Origin: Enoplolaimus lenunculus | Lineage: Eukaryota; Nematoda; Enoplea; Enoplida; Thoracostomopsidae | Reading direction: 5' to 3' | Assembly: GCA_030248215.1 (NCBI GenBank) | Contig: JASANG010000305.1 | Coordinates: 62,001 to 126,000 of the forward strand | Length of the DNA: 64,000 bases | Part shown: positions 49,901 through 59,392 of the stretch, piece after piece | Layout of the letters: each line of letters opens with the position of its first letter | Position numbering within the stretch: position 1 is the first letter of the stretch | Position numbers and translations under genes: made by a program | The notes under the pieces: generated by a model | The model's database searches: none | Told to the model about the DNA's origin: nothing | What the model saw: the letters and a program-made list of their open reading frames with translations, nothing else

Positions 49901-51046
49901 AGTATGTTGCCACAAAATTACAACTAACTGTATCCTACGCAAATAAGTACAGTATATTGTATTGAACCGAACAAAATTGGGAGGGGGTGATAATAGAGTC
50001 CGGGACCCTATTGTGAGTCTGAATCAATGGAGAGTCTATTCAATTAACTAGATTCCGTAAATCGATGGGATCCAAAATTACTAACTCAAAAACGTCAATT
50101 ACCCGAATTCGATCGCGCAAACGCTTCCTGGACCGGATTAAAGTTTAGTACAGAATTTCATTCATTACACTATGTAATGTTACCTGTATACGTAGTTAGC
50201 ACACCAACTTCTAAAATCATATATTCTTAAAGTAATGAACTTTAAACAGTAGAAAATGGCTGGCATAAGTTAAAATTGTGCAGTTCAAATGAGCTGAATT
50301 GAAAAACCAATAACGGTCCTGATCTGAGTACGGGGGGACTACTCTCTCGAGAGACGAAATAAATACCAGCGTATCTCCCTCTTATTCCGGTCACTGCCCT
50401 AAGCCTAAGCCTAAGCCTAAGCCTAAGCCTAAGCCTAAGCCTAAGCCTAAGCCTAAGCCTAAGCCTAAGCCTAAGCCTAAGCCTAAGCCTAAGCCTAAGC
50501 CTAAGCCTAAGCCTAAGCCTAAGCCTAAGCCTAAGCCTAAGCCTAAGCCTAAGCCTAAGCCTAAGCCTAAGCCTAAGCCTAAGCCTAAGCCTAGGCCTAA
50601 GCCTAAGCCTAAGCCTAAGCCTAAGCCAGATGTAGACACAGTGATGTACTACAGTACTGGTTCGGTGGACTGCCTTGTACAAAGACGATCGTTCCAGAAA
50701 CTTTATAATGTATGGCTGATAGACTCAAAACGCTGGTTTGTCTCAAACTAAACAGGCAAAGTAAACGCAGTGCAACATTTTTGAACCCGGTATTACATCG
50801 ATATGCAGGCTTATTTTTTCAAAACGCGAAAAGCTGACTGTATTTTTTATACTCGATTCGTAATATTTTACTTTAGAAGATTGTATGCATTGGCCTGCAC
50901 TGGGTAGCTGTATGTCGTATCGAACGGTGTATTACTTCAATTTGGCTACTGGAGAATGTGAAAAGTTTGTTTGGAGCGGTTGTGGCGGAAATTCAAATGT
51001 GTTTTCGACAAAAGAACACTGTGAAGCAAAGTGTATTGGAGCTTAA
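37912..51046 (+). CDS. Secreted multidomain Kunitz/EGF protein, 13 exons, 776 aa as modelled
   Basis: Exons: 37,912-37,999; 38,282-38,458; 38,973-39,161; 39,706-39,813; 40,425-40,622; 41,306-41,485; 42,572-42,703; 43,218-43,347; 44,054-44,463; 45,953-46,300; 47,062-47,125; 49,247-49,383; 50,877-51,046. Every junction keeps frame, nearly all phase 1. Start Met precedes a hydrophobic signal peptide ([15 protein letters not shown]). Domain order: Kunitz 1 (aa ~32-83) and 2 (~91-145); EGF-like (~153-186); calcium-binding EGF ([17 protein letters not shown]); EGF-like; calcium-binding EGF ([17 protein letters not shown]); Kunitz 3 (split by an intron); an Asn/Tyr/Gly then acidic linker; Kunitz 4, 5 (split) and 6. 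Each Kunitz domain has six Cys. The residue after the second Cys (P1) is G, S, G, R, W, M; only Kunitz 4 has a trypsin-type Arg, and only 1 and 6 have the usual 15-residue C2-C3 spacing. Probably an extracellular adhesive or inhibitor protein. Exon 9 can also read through to TGA at 44,507, giving 551 aa; the last four exons might then be a separate gene. Confidence 0.8.
39183..39372 (+). mobile_element. GGCCCATG MITE, subfamily A, 21 bp after a Kunitz exon
   Basis: Perfect 8-bp duplication CTCCGTCC at 39,175-39,182 and 39,373-39,380. Left end GGGCCCATGTTACTTTAAGG. The exon containing Kunitz 2 ends at 39,161, so the insertion lies just inside intron 3. Confidence 0.9.
39832..39988 (+). mobile_element. 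GGCCCATG MITE, subfamily B, 18 bp after the first EGF exon
   Basis: Ends GGCCTATGAGAACAGGGCCG and CGGCCCTGTTCAATACATGG with a TTAGGC core. No clean duplication. The first EGF exon ends at 39,813, so this too lies just inside an intron of the Kunitz/EGF gene. Confidence 0.75.
40690..41005. repeat. TTG microsatellite and GGAATC hexamer repeats in an EGF intron
   Basis: A TTG/TTC tract covers about 40,696-40,740. GGAATC- and GGAACC-type hexamers follow at 40,798-40,855 and again at 40,950-41,005, with AT-rich sequence between. The two hexamer clusters could be the ends of a small element, but I find no clear duplication. Confidence 0.6.
41640..41963 (+). mobile_element. CTGTAGTGACCC-family element, left end missing
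   Basis: The right end GGGTCGCTACAGTA is clear. The phrases 'ataaataactccagggccaa' and 'taacagtccgtaactgaata' are shared with the copies at 24,882 and 45,392. The left inverted end is not recognisable. Lies between EGF exons 41,306-41,485 and 42,572-42,703. Confidence 0.6.
42854..43205. repeat. 25-bp minisatellite, 14 copies, ending at a splice acceptor
   Basis: Units of the type GTAACGTATGGCGTCAACAG plus GAGTT repeat from about 42,854 to 43,205, differing at few positions (GCG/GCT, GTA/GCA). The array stops 12 bp before the acceptor (43,216-43,217) of the Kunitz 3 exon. The last unit runs into TTGTATTGCTATTTTAG. Confidence 0.95.
43356..43417 (+). mobile_element. 62-bp CAGGGTGTAA element at a splice donor
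   Basis: CAGGGTGTAAAAACGGATAG at the left and ATATCCGGTTACACGCTG at the right, with flanks GTTGGTGG (43,348-43,355) and GTTGGCGG (43,418-43,425). It is a deletion derivative of the family typified by 43-324. The left flank begins exactly at the donor GT of the exon 43,218-43,347. Confidence 0.85.
44584..44854 (+). mobile_element. TTAA-flanked MITE with tRNA-like segment, copy 5
   Basis: Bounded by TTAACCCCTTCTCACATTG and GAGAGAAAGGGTTAA. Well preserved. It begins 77 bp after the alternative stop codon at 44,507 of the Kunitz/EGF gene, within the intron of the long form. Confidence 0.8.
45392..45809 (+). mobile_element. CTGTAGTGACCC-family element, nearly full
   Basis: Left end CTGTAGTTACCCGAATAAG, right end CTTATTCGGGTCACTACTG followed by TA. 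Interior closely parallels 24,882-25,331 (phrases 'ggcctctc', 'ttggtcctggagt', 'tattagggatatggact'). It lies in the intron before the Kunitz 4 exon. Confidence 0.75.
46290..46640. repeat. Degenerate 30-35-bp minisatellite starting at an exon end
   Basis: Units with GTGTGAAAATTGAG followed by a GTGGGAATTT-like word repeat about ten times. The first unit (AAAATTGAGCGTAAGAAATG) contains the last codons and the splice donor of the exon 45,953-46,300. Unit length and sequence drift along the array. Confidence 0.75.
46935..47030. repeat. TTAGGC hexamer tract next to a Kunitz exon
   Basis: About 95 bp of TTAGGC with a few variants (TTAAGC, TGTGGC). It ends about 30 bp before the acceptor of the short exon 47,062-47,125. 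No MITE ends are visible around it. Confidence 0.9.
47895..47950. repeat. ATT microsatellite
   Basis: About 55 bp of TTATTATTA with interruptions, in the intron between exons 47,062-47,125 and 49,247-49,383. Confidence 0.9.
48051..48402. repeat. Foldback with perfect 96-bp inverted arms
   Basis: 48,051-48,146 and 48,307-48,402 are exact inverted copies (starting ATGCGTCATCCACTTTATC). The 160-bp middle repeats shortened versions of the arm words GGAAATTG and CAATTTCC. There is no obvious target duplication. It lies in the intron between the two halves of Kunitz 5, so a pre-mRNA would fold into a long duplex here. Confidence 0.95.
49970..50397 (+). mobile_element. CTGTAGTGACCC-family element, diverged
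   Basis: The right end CTTATTCCGGTCACTGC and interior phrases ('tcctggaccggattaaagt', 'gatccaaaattact') match the family loosely; the left end is poor (near 'aattgggaggggg'). The hexamer array at 50,397 begins exactly at its right end. Confidence 0.5.
50397..50627. repeat. Nearly pure (TTAGGC)n array, about 38 copies
   Basis: About 231 bp of CCTAAG (TTAGGC on the other strand) with a single changed unit (CTAGGC near 50,591). It sits in the last intron of the Kunitz/EGF gene. Long frames through it on the minus strand are hexamer artefacts. Confidence 0.98.
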
Positions 51047-52700
51047 AGTGGTTTGCAGTGGCTGATATGCAAAATACCTTTAAACGAATTAAAACAGCAT
51101 AAAACAGGACTGTAAAACGAATATAAAGTTCTATTCACACGTGCAAGTTATTGCAGCAACAACTTGCACGAGCAAGTTTGGCCGCAAAGCAACATTGAAG
51201 TTGTTACAGCTGCAAATTATTCACTGGAATACATGCTACATTATTTAATTCGCACTTGTGAACGCAGTTGCAAGTCGCTTGAATCTCGTGCACATGCATA
51301 TTGGTGGATAGGAATATTGGTCAGCTGCAAGTATCTTGTGTAAGTTGTAGTTATGAGTTCTCGCTGCAAAAACTTGCACGTGTGAATGGGTCTTTAAACA
51401 AAAAATTAAAAACAGGTTAATATTGATTTGAATTCAAGAGCAAAAAGCCATCTTTTTCTTGTCTTTCTTTAATTTATACGCAAACACTGAAAACTCATAA
51501 ATACACATCGTGATCAATGGTGGGGATATCCAGGACTTGTTCCCCCCGACAGAGATCCAAATCCAAAATTTGTATGAGTTAGCAGTAAAATTGTATTTGA
51601 CGTCTAGCTCGCTTTAATTTCGAGGTTTTTTACTGTTAAATATCGCACGTTCCTCTTTGAAAAACTTTTGGATCTGCCGCTTAAGTCGTTTTTTTCAAAT
51701 TGTAGCTGGATAGCTCAATAGTTATAGAGGCATATATGCTGACAAATGAAGCATTGTATCGGTGCGTTTGACTGTCTAGAAAAGTGGAGAAATGTCAGGT
51801 GACTTGTAATTAAACAAAATGCACATTTTTGCCGAAATCCCGAGGATAACCTGGTTTATGCGTGACTTGAGTAATAATGCTTGGTGTTTAGTATAAAACA
51901 CTGCCAATCGATAAGATTGTGCTGATTTGTATCATAAATCTATTGTATATTTGCCCAATCGCAACAATTATTTGTAAACTGTAAACAATACATCACAATG
52001 CTTTGAACTTATGTTAATGAAGTTATAATAACCAGCCGTTCCGCTTTGCGACATGCTCAAAAGTGTTTAAGCCTTACTCATACATGCAATTTTTTGCTGC
52101 AAACACTTGCAGCCTCAAATTGCACGCCAAACAGGCATTTTGTCATCAGCCGATGAGAAAGCGGCTGCAATAAATTGGGTGAACTTACATGGTTATTCAC
52201 ACATGTGAACTAAAATTGCTAGCTATTATTTTTTAATGAATTATTTGCAGCTGCAATTTTATCGAACAGGATTTTGGACAGAACTTACAAGTGCAACTTG
52301 CAACTGCAAACTGATTTAGTGAATGTACAAAAATCTGTACTTAGGTATTCAAATTATGTTTTCTTAGAACAGTTACTTTATGTCCTATGTCCTATGAAAC
52401 TATTATAAACAAACTGATGCTGGGAATTTGTCCAAAATACGCATGTGGGGCGTTCCATCTTTAATTATACACATATAAAAAGCCCCAAGTTTCATGGAAT
52501 ATAGCGCTTTAGCAATTCTATTTTAATCGTTTTTTTGTCTAAAATTCAAAGTAAATTACATAAAATACGAATTCAATTTTATGGAATCATTTCAAAAATG
52601 CAAAACGTTTCTTTCATTTTGTCAAAATGACAAAAAACAATTTCAGCGCATGTCGTCCGCTTGCAAAAGTGTGTTGAGACAATTTTTTGACACAAATATT
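51047..52700. other. Intergenic, convergent gene ends
   Basis: The Kunitz/EGF gene (plus) and the P450 gene (minus) converge here. Beyond the ATTCACACGTGCAAG elements I see AT-rich sequence only, with no coding exon I can support. Confidence 0.5.
51130..51391. mobile_element. Putative MITE with ATTCACACGTGCAAG ends
   Basis: The left end CTATTCACACGTGCAAGTTA and the right end ACTTGCACGTGTGAATGGG are inverted. TGCAAGTT/AACTTGCA words recur inside. A related, weaker arrangement is seen at about 52,083-52,325. Target duplication not resolved. Just downstream of the Kunitz/EGF stop codon. Confidence 0.55.
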
Positions 52701-55700
52701 CTAAATTCTTGACTGAGCAATTATTTTAAATGGCGCAGGTGTAACTGTGATTCCGGCAAAATAATTGTCCGAATCGGGTTTTTCGATACCGTCAAAATGA
52801 AACCGATATCTGGCGAGAAGAGCGGAAAAGAAACAAAACAGTTCCATCCGAGCCAGTGATTCGCCTAAGCAGACACGTTTACCTGAAACAAAGACAGTAA
52901 ACGGATATTCGGTTAACATCCTGCCAGCTGCTCAGAATTTGGAAATAGAAATTAGATTAGAAAATACAGTTGAAAAATAGCTTTCAGCTTCAGGTTTCAC
53001 CTGAAATCAACATCAGCGATACGGCAATGCAAACGCTAAAGATCAGGGTGTTACGGATAGTAAAAATAGCGGAAACGGATAGTGATCAAAATAACGGATA
53101 CTGAAAACAGATATTGACGTGAAAAAGTTTCGGCCAATGCAAAGAACAGGGGCGGAACTGTATATAAGCATATTTCTAAGCCTAAGCCTAAGCCTAAGCG
53201 TAAGAATGAGTTTATTACTGAGCCTGAGCCTGAGCCTAAGCCTAAGCCTAAACCAAGCAAAAAAGTCCAAAACTTAACCTTTACTCAAATTCTAGTCCCA
53301 CAGAAAAACGTTCCGCCCGTGATCTTTGCCGTCTCATGGGGCAAAAATATGGTAAAAATTGGATATGAAATTTTTCCGTTTTGAATTTTTTTGCCCTATA
53401 TGTGGTCCACTTCCATTTCTGTGGTATTTACATTTGAGAATATGGGCTCAGGTATATTATACGGGTTTACTTACCAGTGGAAAACGGCATAAACCCTTCG
53501 TATTTCTTGTGAGTTTTTCCATCCGGATTTAAAAACCGGTCAGGGTTGAACTGACCGGCATCTGATCCGAATGTATCTTCATCCATCTGGACAGAAAACA
53601 ATAGTGGCAGAACTATTGTATCGTCAGGAATATGATACCCATAAAGGGTGGTTGCCTCCGTTGTTCTATGAGGTAAAGCCATTGGGGTCAGGTTAGAAAG
53701 TCTTTGAACTTCCATGATGACAGCTTCGGTATACGGTAGCTTAATCCTGTCACCCCATTCAGGAAGGGTCCCTAAGCCCAAAACGGTGTCTAACTCTTGT
53801 TGAACCCGAAGTTGAACATCAGGGTATCGTCCCATAAACAAGAGGCTCCAGCGAAGTGTTGTTGCGGTTGTTTCACTCCCAGCGATAAATAAGTTGCTGA
53901 TAGCGGCGTACAGCTGTTTATCTGAAACACAAGTACCATTGAATTATACACAGTTCACAATAATTTTGACAACGGTGTCACAAAATATCGTGGACGTTTG
54001 GAAAAGATGACCTCGAATAAACCAAAAGCTCTATAGCTAAATTGTAGGGCGTTAGGAAAATGCGGTTCGCGGTCTCCTATTGTATTTATGTGTAATCAGT
54101 GACTGCTTTTGAATTTTCTGGTGTGGATGATCCGAGGTTGAATATCAGGGTACAACCGGAGGTCTGGCTCCGGCTCCGGCAGAAAATCGGCCTCCGGCTC
54201 CGGTAAAATTTTTGCCGGAGGTTCCGACTATTTCGATAGTAAAATTTTGCGCTAATTTTGCAAAATCTATCTGTTTCAACGCGTTTCGTTTTACTTTTGC
54301 CGATTTTAGGAAATTCCGACAATCACAAAAAGAAAACAAAAAAAACAACAAGCAAAAAAAAAGTACCTAATTTCTACCTAATTTCTCCTCACCTCCGGCT
54401 CCGGATTATTTTGCTGACCTCCGGCTTCGGCTCCTGTATTTTTCACCTCCGGTTGCACCCTGGCAATTCTTGTATTTATGAATGGATATATCTTGAAAGG
54501 GAAATTATTAATAGACATGCATTATAAGGCCCTATACCACAATATCCCTTTTCCATATATAGAAACGCTCGTTAACATGTTCTCTAAATTCCTAATAACG
54601 TATTTACAATGATTATGTTGATAAAACAATCCTACCTGAGAAATACTGTCCTTGTTCAGCCGCCTGCTGAGCTTTCAAAAACGCTTCAGTATAATTCGAA
54701 AATTCCTGATCAAAAGCGAACGTTGCGCGCAATTGATTGATTTGTTGCGTCGAAAATGCATTAATTGCTTTCGCTGCGTTACGAACGCGAAAAAAGTTTG
54801 TAAACAACACCAAAATGGGAAAATAATTATGCGAAGTTAGAATGGTCGTCCCAGCGCGTGATACTAAATAGTTCATGCTGTCAATCATACTTAAGAATTC
54901 GGCATCGTTGTAGGCAAATCGTTTTCCGTAAACCAGAGTGCAAATAATGTTTGAGACTGCGTTGTTCAGGAGTACCTTAATTGTTACACTGCAAAAAATG
55001 GTGAGTCAAATTGACTCTCTCCGAAATAGGCTATACACAGGACTACATAAACTCTAGTCAAATTCGACTAAGCCAGAGTGACACATTCGACTCACTGAGT
55101 CGCACGTTTGACTCTGGCGGAGCTCGAATTCGACTCAGTGTATGTAGTCCCGAAAAGCCTATTTCGGAGAGAGTCAATTTGACTCACCATTTTTTTGCAG
55201 TGTAGTTTAAACAGTTTACAATATAGAGCTATTGGCCTAAATTTTCCAGTGAATACAGCGTTGCTCACAACCAATGGTACAGCCGAAGATATATAACTCT
55301 CGGCGATTCACCTGAACGCGGTCGTTTGGCTCCGGATGCTGTGAAGTATATATTGGATTTTTTTGTTATCTCAACAAGCAGCGTTTATTAAAAATGGTTT
55401 GATTTTGAAAATTTGTATAATTGCACATAGTAAAAAACTTTTTGACAAAATGTTCAGCTATTTATACATCATTGAACATACTCTTGCACAGTTGTCAGTT
55501 ATATGATGTTAATTTTTCCACGACGAATCTACCCCTGCATAGAACCTCAAGAAATGGAACTTTTCAAAAAAATTTAAACTTTGAGTTTAGTTTTGTTTGC
55601 ATTCTTGGAACAATTTTTAAACTTTCAAAAGTCTAATTTTAATCTGAAAAGAACAGGGGTTACAATCAAATTTTGTGCCGCACGTTAAGTTCAATTTTGA

Positions 55701-56658
55701 GTGACACACGGCACCGTGTGCCGGGCGCTCAACGCATTTAGAATATGTTGTATTGCACGCCCCGCTGGTCGGCACTGTACGACGGCGAACAGCGGGTGCG
55801 TGGCACAAATAACTATAAGGCCACACTAAAAATACAGACGTACCTGTGGATCAAACGGCTGGTCGGTGACTTTGTCGATTTCGTCGAAGACATATCCGAT
55901 TTCATTTTCAATATTTTTCTCCATCACTCGCCGGCCGATACCTAAATCGCGTAGAACTGTCAACGCAAAGCGACGCTGCTCTTTCCATAACTCGCCTTGA
56001 CTGTTGATCAAACCTGAAAAAAGGTTTAATGAAAGTTTCGCCCAAGGTCAGCGTGTGCAACGGCGTTTAAGTGGCACAATGTCTTGAGCGACTTACAATC
56101 AATTGGCTGGTCCGAGTTTAATTCTGTGTCGCAAAACAAACCAATAAGAGGAATTAAGCCGTTTTTACCGTAATCTGTTGGAAAACGTACCACAAACTGA
56201 CGATAGATGCTACACACATTTGAGAATACTGCTATTGTTGAATCGAAAACAACTCAACAAAACAATGTATAAAGCAAAAAATAACAAAATCTAAAATAAC
56301 CCAACAACTGCCTACCCATGTGTCCAGTTTTGGAAACCTGAAGGAATTTCGGAAGCATTGGAGGCACACGGCCGCTGAAAACATCCGCTTGTTTTACAAG
56401 CGCTTCTTTGACTGCGTCTGCTGTTCCCAAAACGACAACTATTCGGCTTCCCATACGAAAACTTATCACCGGCCCATACTTTTTGACCCAGTTTGCCAGT
56501 AGTAAATGTGCTCTCGGTTTCATATACGGAATACATCCAACAAAAGGTAACCCTATCGGTCCTGGGGGAAGGTTATTTGGACCTGATGCGTAATAAAAAA
56601 ATACACGCACCAGTAAAATACACACTAATAGTGCTACCACCTCGAGCAATGTAAACAT
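52701..56658 (-). CDS. Cytochrome P450, CYP2 clan, complete (5 exons, 493 aa)
   Basis: Exons on the minus strand: 56,658-56,316; 56,013-55,844; 54,975-54,636; 53,921-53,475; 52,882-52,701. Phases run 1, 0, 1, 1 and the product is 493 aa, normal for a microsomal P450. The N-terminus is a membrane anchor (LLEVVALLVCILLVRVFFYY) followed by the Pro hinge LPPGPIGLPFVG. Oxygen-binding I-helix AGSETT is at aa 298-303, the ExxR motif EVQR at 355-358, a PERF-type FNPDRF follows, and the haem loop FSTGKRVCLGE spans the last intron with ligand Cys438. All catalytic landmarks are intact. It is expected to be an ER-bound haem-thiolate monooxygenase acting on small lipophilic compounds; the substrate cannot be told. 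The start Met is the first in frame before the anchor and matches the start of the paralogue at 60,917. Introns carry MITEs, notably one 11 bp from the third exon. Confidence 0.95.
53140..53325 (-). mobile_element. GGCCCATG subfamily B element in a P450 intron
   Basis: Left GGCCAATGCAAAGAACAGGG, then CCTAAG hexamers, then CAGAAAAACGTTCCGCCCG near the right end. It lies in the last intron of the minus-strand P450, next to a partial CAGGGTGTTA-type sequence at about 53,045-53,125. Confidence 0.7.
54146..54462. mobile_element. CAGGGTACAACCGG element with GGCTCCGG repeats
   Basis: Ends CAGGGTACAACCGGAGGT and ACCTCCGGTTGCACCCTG are a good inverted pair. Just inside both ends are CCTCCGGCTCCGG repeats. 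The ends resemble the CAGGGTGTAA family, but the core is different and no duplication is evident. Lies in the intron before the I-helix exon of the P450. Confidence 0.65.
54987..55202. mobile_element. CACTGCAAAA-family MITE, copy 3, beside a P450 splice acceptor
   Basis: Starts CACTGCAAAAAATGGTGAG and ends CACCATTTTTTTGCAGTG with TA on both sides (54,985-54,986 and 55,203-55,204). On the minus strand its end reads TTTTTTGCAGTG and lies 11 bp before the third P450 exon (first base 54,975). Confidence 0.9.
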
Positions 56659-57577
56659 TGCTTGCTGTATTAAAGGGATATAAACTGAAAAAAATTAGCG
56701 TTTATTTAGTAAATAACTGACTTTAGATACGAATATCTTAAAATACAGTGTTTTTGAAAATGTTTGCGATAGTTTCAGCGTTGTTTTTTAATTATTTCTA
56801 ACAGGAACAAGGATAAGAGTGTACGTATGGCCAATAATGGTGTAGTATAGCTATAGGATTTGTTTCGGAATGGTTTAATACCTATTAATACCTGCAAGCT
56901 GAATTGCGATACGCAAAATATTTTGTAGACCGAGATCAGGCATACTTAGGTTTATTAGTTCAAGCCTTCATTGAGGTCTATTTTTTCAGCTGGTTTAAAA
57001 GGTCAAATGTTTTCGATGGAACAAAATTTCAAAACACAATAAAGTATGATTCTATGCGCCGAAGTATCTTGGAACCTTCACTGCTGGCAGGTCTGATGCG
57101 TTGCTTGACGGCATCACTACAATTCTTCACTCGACAACTTGTAATTCGTAATTTCACCGACTCTATAAGGTAGGTTACCCTGGATCGAAAGTCCTTGCCA
57201 CCCATCCTTGGCGGGTACCCCTTATGGTTTGATCGAAGCCGGCTACTGTGTCTAGTTATGCTACTCCGCTCGACCATGTCCGGGATGGGTTTCCCATCTC
57301 GGGCTCGCAGTGCACTCACCATCCCGAACGCAGATACTTATCGTCACCGGACTATTGAGTAAAATATAGCGCACAATTCCGTTTGGTAAAAGTCACTCGC
57401 CGGCTGCAAGCCGGCGAATGCTCCCAAGACGCAACTTATCCCGAAAAAGGTTTGGGGCTAGGAGACTCTTATCCTCGCGCATTCCTGCCCCCAGGTAAAA
57501 TTTCTGACCACCGTGGCAAAACTATATTGTCCATCCGGTGGGCAGACAAAATTCGGAGTGCGGGGTAAAACAAATTC

Positions 57578-57844
57578 TTGGTAAAAGGGATCTGGTCAAA
57601 AAGAAAAAAGAAAAACGGGACCCGCGCCGCCTATTTTAAGGCTGTAGAAATTTTACTTACACGGAACATTCAAAACGCCCTGGATCCAAAAATCAACCAC
57701 AAAAAGGAAAACAAAAAGAAAAAGAAAAATCACCCTTCCCCAGTCCGGACAATAAAAACAAGTTCTAACTCGGACTCGCTCGGTCGCGAATCGAGCCAGT
57801 CCGAGTCAGAGTTAACAAAAACAGCCCCGTCCAGCGGGGATTGA
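57578..57844 (+). CDS. Lys/Ser-rich reading frame of 88 codons, doubtful
   Basis: It lies in a GC-richer patch unlike its surroundings. The product is strongly basic in its first half (KRKKK, HKKENKKKKK) and Ser/Glu-rich in its second (SDSLGRESSQSESELTK), ending in TGA. No recognised domain, no splice partner. It might be the worn 5' part of a mobile element or chance. The preceding 400 bp contains the imperfect inverted pair CGCCGGCTGCAAGCCGGCG near 57,398. Confidence 0.2.
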   Translation: MVKGIWSKRKKKNGTRAAYFKAVEILLTRNIQNALDPKINHKKENKKKKKNHPSPVRTIKTSSNSDSLGRESSQSESELTKTAPSSGD

Positions 57845-58627
57845 GGCGTCAAAATCAACAAAAAAGTAACAAACCAGGGTAAAACATCTATCTCAGTAGG
57901 TAACTGCAACAAAGTTTCGGAAGCTTCCCGGAAAGTTTAATGGAGTGCCTCTTTTTGAACTAAACATTCGTGGTTTATTGTTGAAGAATTACGCGACTAT
58001 ATGCATTGAGCACGTTAAAATTTCCCCGTATTCCCCGGTACCGCTGACCCCTCGTGTCACGCTTGATTGAAATTTTCCGTAGCCGACTTCTGTGCTCGAA
58101 GCCGGCCACACCAGAGACAAAAAGGAGTTAAACACAAAAAACAATATAACAACGCTAGTAAGCATCAGCGATAGTTTATGTGGTATACTGGCAATCTGAA
58201 GTCGAAAACACACTGAATGCCTTAAGTGCTAAGACAGCACCTGCTTTTATACACAAAATATTGGCTAACAGAAATTTGCATAAACCGAAGCTTATTTGCA
58301 TAAGCTTCCACAAAATTTCGGAATTTTACAAAACTTTTTGTAAGTTAAAAACCGGCTATTAATTTGCATAAGCCGTAAATTTCAGAAGAAGCAAAAACAA
58401 GCCCAGACAAAACAACAATAACAACGAACAGAAAATACCAACGGCGATAGCAGTTAAGCACATAATGGGGAGTAAAAACGCCTAAAACCCTGGGTTGACT
58501 TGAGATATTAACCATATTGACATAGATAATCGCCAGCTTGAAAACACACCCGCCTATGCACCCTTAATTGTAACTGAAACTCTAAAAATTTCAAAACCGC
58601 TAAATCGGACGCCTCAGAATCGCCCCA

Positions 58628-58657
58628 CTCTGTGGCCACCGTCTTGCGGCCACAGAG
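58628..58657. other. Perfect hairpin CTCTGTGGCC...GGCCACAGAG
   Basis: A 10-bp perfect stem with the 10-base loop ACCGTCTTGC. It is not the histone 3' stem-loop. It could belong to a small RNA or to a mobile-element end; there is no further support for either. Confidence 0.4.
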
Positions 58658-59201
58658 TAGACGTTCTCACTGCGTCATGAAAATCAATAAAAATACAGCG
58701 GTTTAGACCCAGAGCGGAAAATTCCGCAGTTTTCCGGGCAAACTTTAAAATGAAGTTTTCTATTTTCCAGTATATGAACCCAAGGCCATCCGCACAGACT
58801 CGACCGTTCTACGACCATTATTATGCTTAAGCTTATACTTAGGATTACGCTTTGGATTATGCTAAAATTTGTTTATTGGCTTTCGGACAGTATTGAGCGA
58901 CAAGTTTTCGGGCGACGAATTGTCGTAGATGCATAGCATGACATTACTTAAAAGACAGAAAGCATAATCGCTGAACATAAAACGAAATTTTAAATTACAA
59001 CATTTAAAGTTTTAAAGCTTTTGTTTGTTAAAATAAAATTTCCAGATCAGTTAGAAATACACTATCTGCATATACCTGTAAAATGCTTATCTATGACGTT
59101 AGTAACAGTACAAATGACGCAAAATAGAAGTAGACCACGACAATTTTGTTTATTTACGGAAAAACAGCGACGTTTTGCGACTGTCTGTCCCATAAAATGT
59201 T

Positions 59202-59392
59202 GGGCCAATGTTACTGTAAGGTGCGTAACAGTAGTTTGAGCGTATTCCTCAGCGCTTAAGCCTAAGCGTTGCAAAAATGTGTTCCTAAGCCTATACCTAA
59301 GCCTAAGCCTAAGCAAAAAAATGTAATCTAGAATCTAAGCCTACTCTTTTATGAACCCTCCACAAGCAGGGACGCCCCTTAAAGTAACAGGG
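59202..59392 (-). mobile_element. GGCCCATG MITE, subfamily A
   Basis: Left GGGCCAATGTTACTGTAAGG, right CCCCTTAAAGTAACAGGGCC, CCTAAG core with the TTGCAAAAATGTGTTC spacer. A worn relative follows at about 59,450-59,605. Confidence 0.75.

Noticed and set aside
50397-50627. Chromosome end (telomere)
   Set aside because: Coding exons lie on both sides and the same hexamer occurs in many MITEs; it is interstitial.
50242-50682. Minus-strand frames of 146 and 82 codons made of Arg-Leu or Gly-Leu repeats
   Set aside because: They are simple translations of the (TTAGGC)n array in different frames; no coding signal outside it.
50877-51046. A frameshift in the last Kunitz domain
   Set aside because: On recounting, the exon is 170 bp and keeps frame to the stop; the apparent shift was my miscount.
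58628-58657. Histone mRNA 3' stem-loop
   Set aside because: Stem and loop sequence do not fit the conserved histone hairpin, and no histone gene is near.
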